A stretch of 64,000 bases of DNA from Balaenoptera acutorostrata (GCF_949987535.1 NC_080077.1:38830561-38894560); one strand, 5' to 3'; shown: positions 24,011-36,785, counted from the first letter of the stretch. Translations and numbers: made by a program. Notes: generated by a model not told the origin, from the letters alone.

Positions 24011-25066
24011 ACAGCCCTGTTATCTGCACAGCAGGGACTTCTATCTAGAAGTTAAAAAGTAAATGATGTAGGCTTATAGAAAGGTTTGTGGCTTTTAACA
24101 CTGATGGATATTTTCCGAGTAGGAAAAAAGCTGTGCCAATATTAATAGGTCAAGGGGGACTTACTCCAAGCTCACGTCATGCTCTTGTGTCTTATGGAGC
24201 TTTCTACAACATCCAAAGAGTCCCAAGGCTCAATTACGTATGTTCTCTTTCAGTCATTCAATAATATCCATGTTCCAGACACTGGGCCAAGTGGCAGTAT
24301 TCTCGGTTACTCAGATGTTAAACCTTAGTTCCTATTGCCAATTTTCACAGTAAATTAAGACCTTTTCATTTTGCAATTAACCTTCCACTATGCTATTTGT
24401 CACAAGAATGCCTTGAGTTCTGTGATGACTTAAAATCAAAGACATACTAAAAATTCACATTGATCAAATCTGGATAATAATTTATATTCATTTTCCAGAC
24501 CATTCCAGAATACAATTAACTTTTAAAGCCCTTTTTTTAACCTTTTAAAGACCTTTCTAGGAACATATCAACTCCCAACAATATTAATCTATATACACAA
24601 AAACTAAAATTTCAAGTGAAAAAGGGACATATAACCTGTCTGGATCTCATTACATTTCACTCATCCAGGAGGCAGAAGACAACTGGTAAGAAAATCCTCC
24701 AAACCCTACCAGCCAACACTATATATACAATGACTGCTTAAGATAGACGTGATGAGGGCAACAAGTTTTCCTAAAAGAGATATATTCACCATAGTGCTTC
24801 AGGAATATCAGCCTCGAATGTTAAATATGTAAGGATCAAACCACAGGTTTCCATCCAAACAGACACAAAGAGATTGACTAGAAAGTAGTGTGTCCATCCT
24901 AACTGGACAGGAATACTTGTAAGAGAAGGACTGTCTGTGCAATACGAAAGAGCGAACTCCAATGAAGCACATACAATCCCGTATTAAAATACAGGGCAGT
25001 GAAAATCAGTATCATTAACATATATAATATACGACACATATATATGATTAAAATCAACCCTGACAA
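24011..25066. other. Mostly unrecognised; possible L2 trace
   Basis: 24240-24300 ('cattcaataatatccatgtt', 'ccagacactgggcc') could be a short antisense L2 remnant. The rest has no gene or repeat I can name. Confidence 0.4.
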
Positions 25067-25077
25067 ATATTACTCGG

Positions 25078-25384
25078 GGGCTTCCCTGATGGCGCAGTGG
25101 TTGAGAATCTGCCTGCCAGTGCAGGGGACACGGGTTCGAGCCCTGGTCTGGGAAGATCCCACATGCCGCAGAGCAGCTGGGCCCGTGAGCCACAATTACT
25201 GAGCCTGCGCGTCTGGAGCCTGTGCTCCGCAACAAGAGAGGCCGCGATAGTGAGAGGCCCGTGCACCGCGATGAAGAGTGGCCCCCGCTTGCCGCAACGA
25301 GAGAAAGCCGTAGCACAGAAAACGAAGACCCAACATAGCAATCAATCAATCAATCAATCAATCTTTAAAAATATATATATATAT
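25078..25384 (+). mobile_element. CHR-type SINE with TSD and (CAAT)n tail
   Basis: A tRNA-Glu-derived SINE with an A box TGGCGCAGTGG at 25090-25100 and a B box GGTTCGAGCC at 25133-25142. The flanking duplication is ATATTACTCGGG (25067-25078 and 25385-25396); its last G overlaps the SINE start. The tail is unusual: instead of a plain A-run it has a (CAAT)n microsatellite at about 25338-25363, then a (TA)n run. It lacks the extra segment seen in the copy at 22109. Several ORFs of 67-122 codons cross it and are SINE shadows. Confidence 0.92.
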
Positions 25385-25489
25385 ATATTACTCGGGAAAA
25401 TATTCTACTTTTGTATTCTTCCTGTGCTAAATGTTGCCTTGTCAGAGAAACCTCATCTATCTTAGCATTAGCTTTATTGTCATGCTGTC

Positions 25490-25700
25490 CTGAGTGCTCT
25501 CCAATCCTGCTACATTTTTGCTTTTTGGATTTAACACCACTTAAATACCCTGTATGTGCTTATTATCTATCTCCCCAACTAGAAAATTATCTTCATCAGA
25601 ACAAGGAGTTTTTCTTTGTTTGTACCAATTTCCAATGCTAAAACAGCTTCTGGCATATAGTAGGTACTTAATAAATATGAATCAAATAAATGAATCATTT
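25490..25700 (+). repeat. L2 LINE 3' end
   Basis: Typical L2 end: 'ttattatctatctccccaac', 'tagaaaattatcttcatcag', then 'cttctggcatatagtaggta' and 'cttaataaatatgaatcaaa' plus 'taaatgaatc'. The ATGAATC-type terminus is preserved. Confidence 0.7.
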
Positions 25701-26079
25701 AATACTTTATAAAACCTATGACAACCACAGCTTATTACTAAACAGTAAATATTTTTTAAACCATGTCTTATTACAAAATGACTAACATCCTTAAAAGATC
25801 AATATTGCTAAAGAATGGAGAGAAAAATAAACCCAACACATAATCCTCATCTCACAAAGGAGAGAACTGAATTTCAAAGAGAGTAAGTTAAAAAAGTAAG
25901 GGCTGATTTTGGGTCTTCTTACTCATTCGGTATTGTTTCCTGTGATAAATTATGTTTCTGTGTCCTAGGCTTTGTGGCAACGAGAGTCCCCCATAAAATG
26001 AAAATGGTATTTTCAGGTTATGTTCCTTTAAATTTATTTTCAGTAAAATAACTAAATTTCAACTGTTGTTTCTTTTGTT
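25701..26079. other. Unrecognised DNA
   Basis: AT-rich, with no gene or repeat recognised. Confidence 0.45.
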
Positions 26080-26530
26080 TTTCTTAACAACACAGTAAAT
26101 GGTAGCATATACAACAAACCTCTGTATACACAACTGCTATACATTTTTTTTAAATAGTAGATGAGAAACTTCACAAATAAAGATGAAGTCCCATTCAACT
26201 CTCCCCAGATCCATTAACTTCTTCTTTCCCAAGGAAGGCAAAAACTACGCAGAATTTGGTGTGTAGCTTTCAGTCTGCTATTTATACTTTTATACCTAAG
26301 CAGATCCATTAAAAAAATCAGTATTGTGTGTTTTAAATTATATGAGTAGTGTAATGTACATACCTGGTTTCTTATCACTCTACATTTTGTTTTTGATATT
26401 ACATATTTGATAGATACATATAGGTGGATATATAATACATTTTATGGATACATATTATTTCATCATATGATGGAATTTTTCATTTTTCTCATATATCCCT
26501 CCATAAGTTAATGTCTTCTTTCAATTTTTT
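26080..26530 (-). repeat. Old L1-like 3' fragment (antisense)
   Basis: T-rich text with 'atgagtagtgtaatgtacat', 'tttcttatcactctacattt' and 'gatacatattatttcatcat' resembles the antisense 3' part of ancient L1M LINEs. Divergence is high and the call is tentative. Confidence 0.4.
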
Positions 26531-27399
26531 TTTTCCTTTGGTCAATTCATTTTATCTACCTGTTATCTTTGTGGCAGACACTGCTGGTTGGGTAGCCCCA
26601 AACCCACTCCGAATCTCTTTTTCTTTTTCTTCCCTCCACTACAGAGTCTGAGAAAGCAAAATCTTCCTTTTCTTTAGCTTCCTTTGCATCCATGTGACAC
26701 TAATCTGCCCCTCTAGACATTGGCAAATATCTGTAGAGTGGACTTTGGTAAAGCTTTGGCTTTCCTGAGAAACAGGGTAAAGGTCCTTGTGCAACTCTCT
26801 TTCCTCCATTACCTTTTGAATATGGGCGTACTATCTGGAACTTTGGCAGGTATATTGAAATCATGAGGGAAAAACAAAACAAAACAAAACAAAACTGCAC
26901 AGATGCTGGCTTTGACATTTTTGAGCTGGTGCGACCATGCCATGCCATCATTTATGTATGCATAAATGTGTGCCAGTGGTCTTGTTTGTGAAAAAATTCA
27001 ACCTCTATCATTAGTTATGTTTCTGTAGACTTGCAGCTGAATACATTGTTAACCCATACCCATTTCTTCACCATTATATTCATTTCCATTTTATTATCTT
27101 TTTCCTTCATTTCAATGCGCCTCTCTTTTTAACTCTGCCCCCTCCTACTTATGAAAATATATGTTCTACTTTGCATCGTTTCATACCTAACTAGCAAAAT
27201 TTTCACCACGCATAGATCTTTAAAGTAAGGGGGAATGGGAATGGCTGCTATTTTTAATAGAGTAGTAATCATGGTAAGCCTCATTGAAAAATGAGCAAAA
27301 CCTGAAGACAACTGATAATTTTGAAAGCCATATCTTATTTCTTCAGAAGATATTTAGATACCCTTAAAATTACTTTGCAGTGGTATTTCACCTATAGAT
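26531..27399. other. Unrecognised DNA with an (AAAAC)n run
   Basis: 26872-26894 is an (AAAAC)4-5 pentanucleotide repeat. 26570-26960 may be an old repeat, but I cannot name it. No gene. Confidence 0.45.
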
Positions 27400-27770
27400 G
27401 AAGGCAGTCCAATCTTTATTCAAACTACATCTATTCAGACACTATTAAGTGAGAGACCAAGAGCTAGGAGAGAAGGAGGAGACTTACAGAAGAGTAGAAA
27501 TGGGGCTCTCCTTGTGGAGTCCTCAGTCCAGGAGAGAGGGGGAGAGGCAGACCCAGGACCTTGCAAGGTGCCAGACATGATACAGATGAACTTGCAGGTC
27601 CTGTGACTTTGGGGAGGATGAAGGCTCACGGCTGCCTGGGACAATCACTGAATGCTTCCCTGCAAATTTAACCCTTGATTTGACATTTCATGATGAGCTG
27701 AAAGTTGAGAAGCAGACAAGGGCATTCCAGAGAGAAAGAAAGGCGAGAGCAAAGACAAGAAGCACCCAGG
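27400..27770 (-). repeat. L2 LINE fragment (antisense)
   Basis: The antisense L2 phrases 'catgatgagctgaaagttga', 'gaagcagacaagggcattcc' and 'agagagaaagaaaggcgaga' match the segment that encodes and follows the C-terminus of the L2 protein. No frame is open. Confidence 0.5.
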
Positions 27771-28096
27771 CAGTTTTAGGCAAAGGGTCATATTTTATCA
27801 TGAAGGAAGCCTCCGTGTGAGCCACAATGCAGCAAAGATGCAGGATGTACTGATTGACAAGGGCACAGCCTAGTGGGGAAGCTAGGATCCAATTCTATAA
27901 GCACAAATAAATGAAGAATCTGAAGCATTAAAAAAGTCATCAAATGGTCCCCCAAAGTATTTTTAAATGTGTTCAGATAATACAAAAAGAAAAATGTATA
28001 TATTTAATCTCTTCAGATACCAAGGAACACATTTAATTTAATGTACTAAATACATTCTCCAGCTTCAGACATTCAATTTTCAAATTGTCCTGCTCA

Positions 28097-28397
28097 TACT
28101 TGTGGTTGCCAAGGAGGGGCAGGGGGGAGGGATGGATTAGGAGTTTGGGATTAGCAGATGCAAACTATTATATATATAATGGATAAGCAAAAAGGGTCCA
28201 ACTGTAGAGCACAGGGAACTCTATACCATATCCTGTGATAAACCATAATGGAAAAGAATATGAAAAAGAATGTATATATATATATACATATGTATAACTG
28301 AATCACTCTGCTGTACAGCAGAAATTAACACAACATTGTAAATCAAGTACACTTCAATAAAATAAATTTTAAACAATAAAAAATAAAAATAAATAAA
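28097..28397 (+). mobile_element. L1 3' UTR fragment with TSD
   Basis: L1 3' UTR from 'acttgtggttgccaaggagg' through 'agagcacagggaactctata' and 'gaatcactctgctgtacagc' to an A-rich AATAAA-containing end. The flanks carry TGTCCTGCTCA (28086-28096) and TGCCCTGCTCA (28398-28408), 11 bp with one mismatch. It is 5'-truncated to about 300 bp with no ORF. Confidence 0.85.
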
Positions 28398-28409
28398 TGC
28401 CCTGCTCAC

Positions 28410-28870
28410 CCCCAGATGGAATCATCGGGATCACTATAATTGTGCCCCTGCCTCCTTTTTTGCACATGTGATTAATTGGAAGGCATAAGACAGAGAAGCT
28501 TCACCCACTCGCTTTTTCCTTGCTCTTACAGGACAAATGCTCCACTTCCTGTTTACAATGTTCGGCTTCTTTTCTTTTCCCTCTCGCCTCGCAGTGATTA
28601 TATTCAGAACACATTTGAAAACAAAGGGTTGGTCGAGAATTCCAACAGGTGTAATTAATGTCAAGTGTTCCTGCAAGTGGCATTGCTTTCCTGCTGCCTC
28701 TTCCACCTGCTGCCGTTCGTGGCTGCCTTCATAATGCCGCGTCCATCTGTTGAAAATGTGCATCCAGAATTCATCATTTTACATCCTGAGAGGCACCTGA
28801 ATCTCCTTGTCCTCTTCTTAAGTGAGCCCTCAGAGAGTCACTTTATAGGCACAATTAGTTAAGTGTTGTG
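28410..28870. other. Candidate conserved non-coding stretch
   Basis: This is unique-looking sequence with about ten CpGs in 460 bases, against very few in neighbouring DNA. Homeodomain-type motifs occur at 28471-28478 (ATTAATTG), 28652-28659 (TAATTAAT) and 28852-28857 (CAATTA). I cannot match it to any repeat. The frames across it overlap on both strands and show no domain. Calling it regulatory is inference only. Confidence 0.3.
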
Positions 28871-29939
28871 ATGCCACGGAGATCAAGCACAACAGGTACA
28901 GAACTTTCAGTAGCTCAACGTGGTTTGTTCATATTCAGAGAGTTGGCTCAATAAAAAAGAGAAAAGCGCCCAGATCCTATATTTTGCTATTTTGCTTATA
29001 AGTAGAAAGTATGTACTAGGAACTAATTTTATACATATGTATATGTATATACATATATATATAATTCCCACATATATATTGATGTATATATGTATACATA
29101 TATTCATATATATAGACAGACACTTATTGTCATCGTGTGTAACATGGCTGATGATATACTGGCCACGTTAAACTTCTGTGCTCCACATAGACCTCTTGGT
29201 GGAAGTGAAAAGCCCCAGTTAAGATTCTCCCAGCCCCATTTCTGACTAAGTGTACTTCAAACATGAATGAGGACATTAAAGCTGAAATTGCTGATAAGAC
29301 AAGGCAACAAAAAACAAAACAGAGAGCAGTAGAGTAAAAAGAGGGTAACTTTTAAGTTTTTAAGTACAGAAGTGGTGTTTGTCCCCCCACCCCAGTGCTT
29401 AGTGCATTACTATCTGGCTGCCCCGTGGTCTCAGCTAGGTGCCACAAAGATAAGAGTCAGAGAAACAAATTATAGTCATAACTGATAATAATTTAATGTG
29501 TTTTATCCCTTGAAGAGTATTTGCTATTTCAAAAAAAAACCCTCTGAGTCACAATGGCTTAAAATACACACGTATACACACACACACACACAATGTACTT
29601 CCGATAGTGGAGCAGAGTAGGAAGATAAGGTAGTTATTTGAGGGAAATTATAAGGAAGGTACCCCAGTGCTTCTCAAAACATACAGCCAAAGTGCTGCCT
29701 ATTCCAATCACACATAAGAGCAGCCCTGTGTTTACTTCTAGCTGGACAAATACCTTTGTGGGGCTTGGTGAAAGGGAATATAATACAGATTGTCCTATAA
29801 TGATCATTCCTGAAAGAGGATTTTTTAAAAATTCTTTTGGACTAGAGGGATTTTTGTAATATTTATGTAAACCATGTCCTTAATATTTTAATAGTTAAAG
29901 CATAAAATAATAATCCTATTTCACACTGAAAAATTTCAT
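28871..29939. other. Unrecognised DNA with TA- and CA-rich microsatellites
   Basis: 29030-29115 is an imperfect (TATA/CATA)n tract. About 29578-29592 is (CA)n. The rest is unrecognised and has no gene. Confidence 0.5.
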
Positions 29940-30160
29940 AAGATCTAGAACCATGTCTGTGATTTTCACTGAAATACTCCTAAGACCCATCACTTGGAAC
30001 ATGACAGGTGATCAATAAATATTTGTGGAGTGAGAAACAGCCTTCTTGGGTAGGCATTACTATCAACATTGTAAAGGTGAAGATCTTGAGGCTCAAAGTT
30101 AAGTGACTTGCTCAACTATGTTTGGTGGTTTTGCTACAGAAACAGTGAACTGTGGTATCT
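29940..30160. repeat. L2 3' end followed by MIR trace
   Basis: 29990-30045 has the L2-type end 'tgatcaataaatatttgtgg' (+ orientation). 30050-30125 ('ttgaggctcaaagttaagtg', then 'acttgctcaac') is an antisense MIR core. Confidence 0.5.
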
Positions 30161-31029
30161 TGCTTCTTTGACATCATTAGCTGTTCCTATACTTCTTCCT
30201 AAGAACATCCACCCCCTTGGAGAGCTCAGTCAGTCTCAGCTTCAATCCAAGTAACAAACTATTGACCACAAAGTGTATCCAGGCATTGTGCTACCTGCTG
30301 TTGGATTACAAAGATAACCCCCTGGCCCTGTGAAGCATACCATACACATGTAGTAAAATCCTATGAAAAGGTACCTTCACAGTAAAGAAATCTACCATGT
30401 TAAATAATTGCAATTGTCTCCTACACATTGCCTGGGCTCCTTCCTCAAACTAGTAAGGGGAAACTTGGTTAGAATTAAAGTTCTTCTCTTCTTGGGGGGT
30501 GGGTGGTGACTGAGTAAACGTGGAGAGGAAGAAGACTACTCAGAAGACGATAAGCAACAGAGTTTCAGATAATAAGAAAGCAGAGGGTTCCCCTGCATTC
30601 CCAGGGTTCTCCCAGCCAGAGTTCCCTGGGTCAGGCTGACAAAGGGGGAATTAACCAAAGAGAAGCCTCCTGAAATTGCCATCACTGTCCTGGAAATCCC
30701 AGCCAACCACAGGACCCAGAATCATTCCCATTGATATTTAAACTTTTAGGGACCAAAACCATCGCCAAGATCAGGAAGGGGTGTTTTTAGCAGCCAGCTC
30801 TTCCTTGAGAACCACAAGCCAGTTAGTTTACTTGGGCTTGCCTATACTTACAGTATTAATCTCCCCAAAATGTGTGCTAACATTTTAAGCATTTTAGCAC
30901 TGAAGAATGTTTTGAGTCCCTCTAATTAATTAGACTGTGTTTTATTGTATACCAATAATACAAGACAAAATTTAAGAATAGATTCAATAAAAGATGCCAA
31001 AACAAATTATTATGTGAACTCATAGGAGG
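30161..31029. other. Unrecognised DNA
   Basis: No gene or clear repeat. 30490-30510 is a short G-rich run. Confidence 0.45.
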
Positions 31030-31420
31030 AAGAGCTCACATCTGATTGGAGAAGAGAGGAAATGAATCATAGACAAAGCGGCGCTTGAAATCTGCCTCAA
31101 AAGCTAGATAGTATTCTGATAGAAATGAGGGCATAATTCCAAGTATACGCAACAAACTGAACAAAGGCACCAAAGTAGCTATTGTGAGGGATTCTGGAAA
31201 TAAAGCAGTACTTTAGTTTTACTAGATCACAGGATATAAGGAGGGGAATGAAGCATGCGGGGGTTTAAAGGAATGAATACTGATTACAGACAGTCTTGAA
31301 TACTCTGATAAGGACCATGAGCAAAATGATGGTAGAACTGGGAGACCACAGAGGGTTTTGACCACGGAGTAAGGGGGTTTAGCATGATAGAGTAAGTGAT
31401 GATTCCCAAGCCTAAATTTC
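31030..31420 (-). repeat. L2 LINE fragment (antisense)
   Basis: 31340-31400 carries the antisense L2 phrase 'cacagagggttttgaccacg' then 'gagtaagggggtttagcatg'. The preceding 300 bases have the same loose similarity. It is highly diverged. Confidence 0.45.
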
Positions 31421-33164
31421 GAGTTCTAGTCTCTTAATCCAATTAGATCTCCAAATGCTGTAAAATATCAAATCTTGCATTTCACTGTAAACTAAAAGTC
31501 CCCTATTACTGACAAACTTACTGTCTCTACTTCTTGACAACCAAGTCCAAGTTATACGTCCAGCTTTGATTTTTTGGCATCTCGGATTATCTTAGGACAT
31601 TTCTGGATTCAATAACTACATAGGTGATGAGGATGGAAGAGAGAAGGATCTCACATCAGCGTGTTCCAGGGGCAAGGGGTGGACGGATCTCTCAAAAAAA
31701 GACCACACAAACCATCAAGATACTCCAAACACTGAGTGAAGTGGAAGCTAAAGACACACAGATATTCTGCATAAAAGCTAGACTGGCAGCAGAAAACAGG
31801 GATGCAATAACAATAAACAATAAAATCCAGGGGGAAAAAGCGGTTACCTGGGCAATAAATTTAAGCAAGGACTTAAAAAATTAGACAAAAAGATAGGAGA
31901 CCAGTGTTAGGTACAAGGTGAGAACATGAGGGAGGGAATAAAACAAGAGCCCAGATAACAGGACCAGGAAACATGTTTAGTGTCGATCTGTTAGGTAAGA
32001 AACGGCTGCAGGGCTCATTGAGTTTTCAATGTGGGCTGGCCTGGTTCCAGGAACAGGAGTGAAGCTGAGCTTCCAGATGGGGTAAGGGGAACTGACGGAT
32101 TCTGGCTGAAGGCGGAGGCAGGGAAATGGCTGGGCAACACTCCAAATCCATTTGACATTTTCGCTTCAGAGTTATTTTTCGAACCTTTAATCATTTGGGG
32201 AACTTTTTATATATGCCCTTTCTACACCTCCATGTCCTTACTGTAATGAAATGAGGAAATTGAGATATGATACAGAAATGAGAGGGAACTTATGTCTTTA
32301 TAGCAGAGACCACTTTTAAGTAAAGTTTTTCTACATCTGAGCTGGGATGACTAGGATTTACATTAATGCCATCAGAGGCCATTCATACAGCCTTATAAAG
32401 CAATCCAATGTTGCTGACACTGGAAATTGATACTAATTAAATCTGATGAAACTAGAGGAGGTTCAAGAAAAGCAAAAGAAGGATCAAGGGATAAATGGAC
32501 AGCTGTATAAGGATGACGAAATGCTGACTTATGTACTAAATTCTAGGCTACTAGAACAAAGAAGGTAAAACTTGAAGGCAGAGATGGTTTTCTAATAAAT
32601 AAAAGAAAGCAGAATTGATGTAGGTAATTTCTACTTCACACCACAATGCATTCTTGGAAATCACACCATGAAACAGCTTGTATTTTCCCCTAGGAGTAAT
32701 TCTGTAATTGGATATTGTGTTCCTGAACAAGGATTTGTTTTTCAAATAAATCACAGATATGATCAACAATATGCTATAAAGGCGAGGACAGAACAATGTT
32801 AGGCCTGTATAATAATTTAAAATATCATCATTATATTCCTAGTCCTATAAAATGGACATAAATGAACAGTACATGTTGATTATACAAGGGGTCCAAATGC
32901 ATTATAAAACTGTACACACCACACATAACATTACAACTTCGCTGCCTCATAAATTTGACCTATCTAAAAATGAATACACAACTAGCTATAACAAACATAA
33001 TTTAAATATTTAATCAACAATATTGAGTGCCTTCTTAGAATTCAGATGGAATATTTTGGAAAGCTATTATTCGAACTTGAAAATTGGCATAATGGAAGGT
33101 TCCTTGACTATCTGCTTTCTTTTTTTACCTTCTGTTCCTACCTATCCATCTACTTATCTATCTA
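31421..33164. other. Unrecognised DNA
   Basis: The 86-codon frame at 31624-31884 has an ATG and is the most protein-like by composition here (K/E/Q-rich), but shows no motif, no splice context and no partner. I treat it as chance. 33145-33170 is a short (CTAT)n run. Confidence 0.45.
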
Positions 33165-33370
33165 TCTACCAAATTTACTATGTAGCTGGTTCTATTCTAA
33201 GCATTTTATAAGTGCTAATTTATTTAATCCTCATAATGACACTGTAATATCAGTGCAATTATCAAACTCATATGATAACTGAGAGGTGAGGCAACTTGTC
33301 CAAAGTCAAACAGCTAATAAGGGATAAAGCTAGGATTCAAAGCCAGGATCCAAATTACTACTCTATGCTA
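33165..33370 (-). repeat. MIR SINE
   Basis: A nearly complete antisense MIR: 'ggttctattctaagcatttt', 'atttatttaatcctcataat', 'gaggcaacttgtccaaagtc' and 'aaacagctaataaggg' plus 'aggattcaaagccagg'. It is the best-preserved MIR in the window. Confidence 0.8.
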
Positions 33371-35089
33371 CCTCTCTGCACAATGGCTTTTTCTCTTAAA
33401 ACTTCCCTGTAACAAGTAGAAGCATTCTAATGACATTTCAGTTGTGTTCAAATATAGATACACATATACATATACATATCATATGTACATACATACATGT
33501 AAGGTGTAATATGGCATTGTGATTATACATAATTATTAAATATATATTATATGTATAGATAATATATAACATAGCGATTGAATGCTGGGCAATGATATTA
33601 CCATAAATAATATTAGTTAGCCAATTTCTGAGAAACATGTCTAATTTCTAATTAACAAGAAAAAGAGTTATACTGGATCTGATTGCCAATTTCATATACA
33701 CACATGTAAACACACAATAAATATGCATAAACATATTCTTATATTTATTGGGAAGATAACTAAACCCCTCATTTTAATACAAGAGTAAGATTTCAATATA
33801 TGTGTCACTGAATAAAGACAAAGTTTATAGCTCCTGGGGTAACCAATTAAAGGTAAAGTTGTCTTTTCGGTTTGTTTGTTTCCTGTGTAATAATGCACAG
33901 TCTAAAACATCCTGTTGCTGAGATAGAATGCAATTATAAGAACCAGGAACCTTTTAATGTATTCCTTCCATTTTCTTCTATGTAACTTCAAAGATTACAA
34001 ATCTAATCATCCTTTCAGGAAAAGCACTCCCATTATTTTATTGTATTGACTACCTATTTAAAATTAACTCACATACTATCGTTATACCCTTTCTTCCTTT
34101 GTATCTCTCTAAAGAATCTATATTTCTATTTCCAGCTAATAGACTAGTTGTGACCTGCAGAACTTTAACGTAAGTTAGCCTGCTGGTCCAACAGGTGTTG
34201 GAGAGTTTAAATATGTACTCAAATGGGGTTCCGAACTTAGTGTAAAGGTTCAAGAACCAGTTTCTTCTTGGACAATTGTTCTTGCAGAAATTTTGTGTCA
34301 GGATTGTGCAAACAGTACTTTCAAAGGTTCACTCTCTCATACGTGTGTGCGTGCATGCATGTGTGTAGAGAGAATGGAATGGGATAGTATAGGACAGGAT
34401 AGGATACTGTGTGGTAAGGATGGGCAAGAGGATGGTTTGCAATCACATTCACTTTCCCTAATATCTGGATTGGTGCAAAGCTTGTGAAGTATCATTTCAG
34501 TCTTTAACTGCAGAAGTTCAACACCGACACTTATCAATATTAACACAATAATACAAGAAGGTGTAGAAAGTGGGAAAAGCTTTAAACATGAGTTAAATGA
34601 GTCCTTATCTGTTGTCAAACAGAGAAAAGAGATTATATCATCCCACAAATTGTAAGTAGCAGTGGTCATTCTTGATTCAAACCATCATTTCTCCAAAACA
34701 ATCTCAGTCATAAAACTAAAATGGTTTTCAAAAGGCACCTAATATTATGAATATTCTAGCAAGTAAATAGAGCCCTAGTGCTGACATAATAAGAATTCTA
34801 TTAGTGATTTCATTTGTATATGCCTACAGAAATAAAAATGTTCAGAAAGGGGAGTAGACTAGAACAGAAACTGCATTATGCTGAAAAATACCAATAATAA
34901 AATGCTGGCAAGTGTGCTTTGATTGCTCACATTTCTTCTAAAGTGCTTTTCTGGTCTATGAGCATGTGAGCTTTAAACAAGTTTGCTTACAGCCGCAAAA
35001 GTATTTAATGAATCAAGAATAATAGTAGTATATGACAAGGAAGGCTTTATGTACAGTTTTAAGACTTGTTGTAGAAAATGAGACACAGG
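33371..35089. other. Unrecognised DNA with (CATA)n microsatellites
   Basis: 33455-33500 and 33685-33735 are CATA/TACA-rich tracts. 34335-34410 is GTGTGC/GATAG-rich. No gene or transposon recognised. Confidence 0.45.
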
Positions 35090-35330
35090 AGGGAACTCGG
35101 TGCATTTATGGCACTATGTCTTTTTTCTTCTGCTTTGTCTTCTTTATTAGAATGTCACTTCCAGATTTACAGTTGCCAACGTGCATGTCCGATCACCAAG
35201 AGCAATGACTACAATTGCAGGCTACAGAACTATACAAGGGGAAAGAAACACACACATCTCCGGCTTCGCATCGGCCTCTAATGCAAATCGTCATGTGCCT
35301 CTAATAACACCAGTGCAGTGTTTGGAAAAG
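35090..35330. other. Candidate conserved stretch with octamer motif
   Basis: Unique-looking, with locally raised CpG (35150-35300) and the octamer ATGCAAAT at 35281-35288. It has no repeat signature. Two overlapping + frames (35078-35281, 35181-35378) have no recognisable domain. A regulatory role is inference only. Confidence 0.25.
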
Positions 35331-36403
35331 ATAGTCAAGCTAGGTTATGTTACTCACAACTCTTTTTTTCATTTTTGAAATACAAACTAGAGTTCAAGAT
35401 ATATTTCTCTCTGCGTTGACTGCAGAAGATTTTGACATTGTTATCTAGGGTGGCAATCCTTGAAACAGAATAAACGAGGGCTAGAATAACCCACCCTCAC
35501 TATCACCTATCAGAGAAGTCCACTATGAGGGTGTTCACTTATCTAGAAAGAAAATCTGAGGAATGTCCATGAAGTAAAAGGTTCTAACCCCTAGTGTGGG
35601 CCTCTCATGTATGGTGATATATAAACTTTCACCTAGCAAGGCTAGAATGCTGCTTCCACCTAACAAGTACACATGGCAATTGCCTGTGCCCCAGGCATTG
35701 GAATAGGGGAGAGCACATGAAGGGGTCAGGGTGGGAGGAGAAGAGCTATTCAAATAGCCACCTTAGGAGGACCCTGGAGTTTTAATCATGTAAAGCCCTC
35801 ATTTCAAGAATGGCTCAAGGAGGTACACACTTGAGGCAGGACCTCCATCACCAGATCCAGCTAAGCACTCCGAATATAGAAAGTCAGAGCCTCTTAGAAA
35901 AGCCTACCTGGTAATGAAGACCTTGCTGTGTGCTTCAGGGAAAAGAAATAGAGAAAATCTGGAAGAGGAGTGGTCCTGCCACAAGGTAAGTGACAACAGC
36001 AAGGGCTTATCAAGCACATGTACGATGGTGGGGATGCATATCCAGGAGATTTCATTCAGAGATTGTGAAATGACGGCCATAAGCCAATCGTAGCTCACAG
36101 GTGTCTTTAACTTGACCTGCTGCATGGTATAGGCTTGAAATTGTTTTCTTAAAAAGTAGCATTAGATGCCTGCATTAAAATAAAGAATTTTTACATAATA
36201 TATCCAGTTTATTTTTTAAATAATTTAATCTTGCAACACAGCAAACTCACATGACAATAATCAGCTGGGGCTTGCAGTGTTTATCTCTTTAGAAAAGCAC
36301 GTGTTCTCAGTTCCTAGATTTCCACAACTCCTATGAACTGTGTTTTATGTTTCATCCATCCCCATAATATAAAAAGTAAGGAGCAAAAGATAGATCCAGA
36401 AAG
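35331..36403. other. Unrecognised DNA
   Basis: No gene or clear repeat. The 70-codon minus-strand frames (35535-35753, 35904-36125) have no domain. Confidence 0.45.
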
Positions 36404-36408
36404 ATATA

Positions 36409-36780
36409 TGCTATAGACTGAATGTCTGTCCCCCCCCAAAATATTCATATGTTGAAATCCTACCCCCCCGCAATGTGATGGTATTAGGGGGTGGAGCCTT
36501 TGGGAGGTAATTTGGTCATGCAGGTGGAGACCTCGTGAATGATGCTAGTACACTTATAAAAGACACCACAGGGAGTTCCCTTGCCTCTTCCACCATATGA
36601 CATGTGTCCACAACAAGAGGATGGCCATTTGTGAACCAGGAAGTGAGTCCTCACAAGACACCAAATCAGCCAGCACCTTGATCTTGAAAGTCCCAGCCTC
36701 CAGAAATGTAAGAAATAAATTCTGTTGTTTATATACCACCTAGTTTCATGTGTCTTATTATAGCCACCTGAGCTAAGACA
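36409..36780 (+). mobile_element. MLT1A-type solo LTR (ERVL-MaLR)
   Basis: A 372 bp LTR starting TGCTATAGACTGAATG and ending AAGACA. It has the typical text 'aatgtgatggtattaggggg' and 'gaaccaggaagtgagtcctc', and AATAAA at 36714-36719. The flanks are ATATA (36404-36408) and ATATG (36781-36785), a 5 bp TSD with one mismatch. No internal retroviral sequence is present, so it is a solo LTR. The frames crossing it are artefacts. Confidence 0.88.
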
Positions 36781-36785
36781 ATATG

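Noticed and set aside
25054..25465. Overlapping frames of 67-122 codons on both strands
   Set aside because: They are read-through of the GC-rich CHR SINE. The same peptides recur in the SINE at 54244-54589.
31624..31884. An 86-codon ATG-started frame rich in K, E and Q
   Set aside because: It has no motif, no splice context and no conserved partner; the length is within chance for this amount of DNA.
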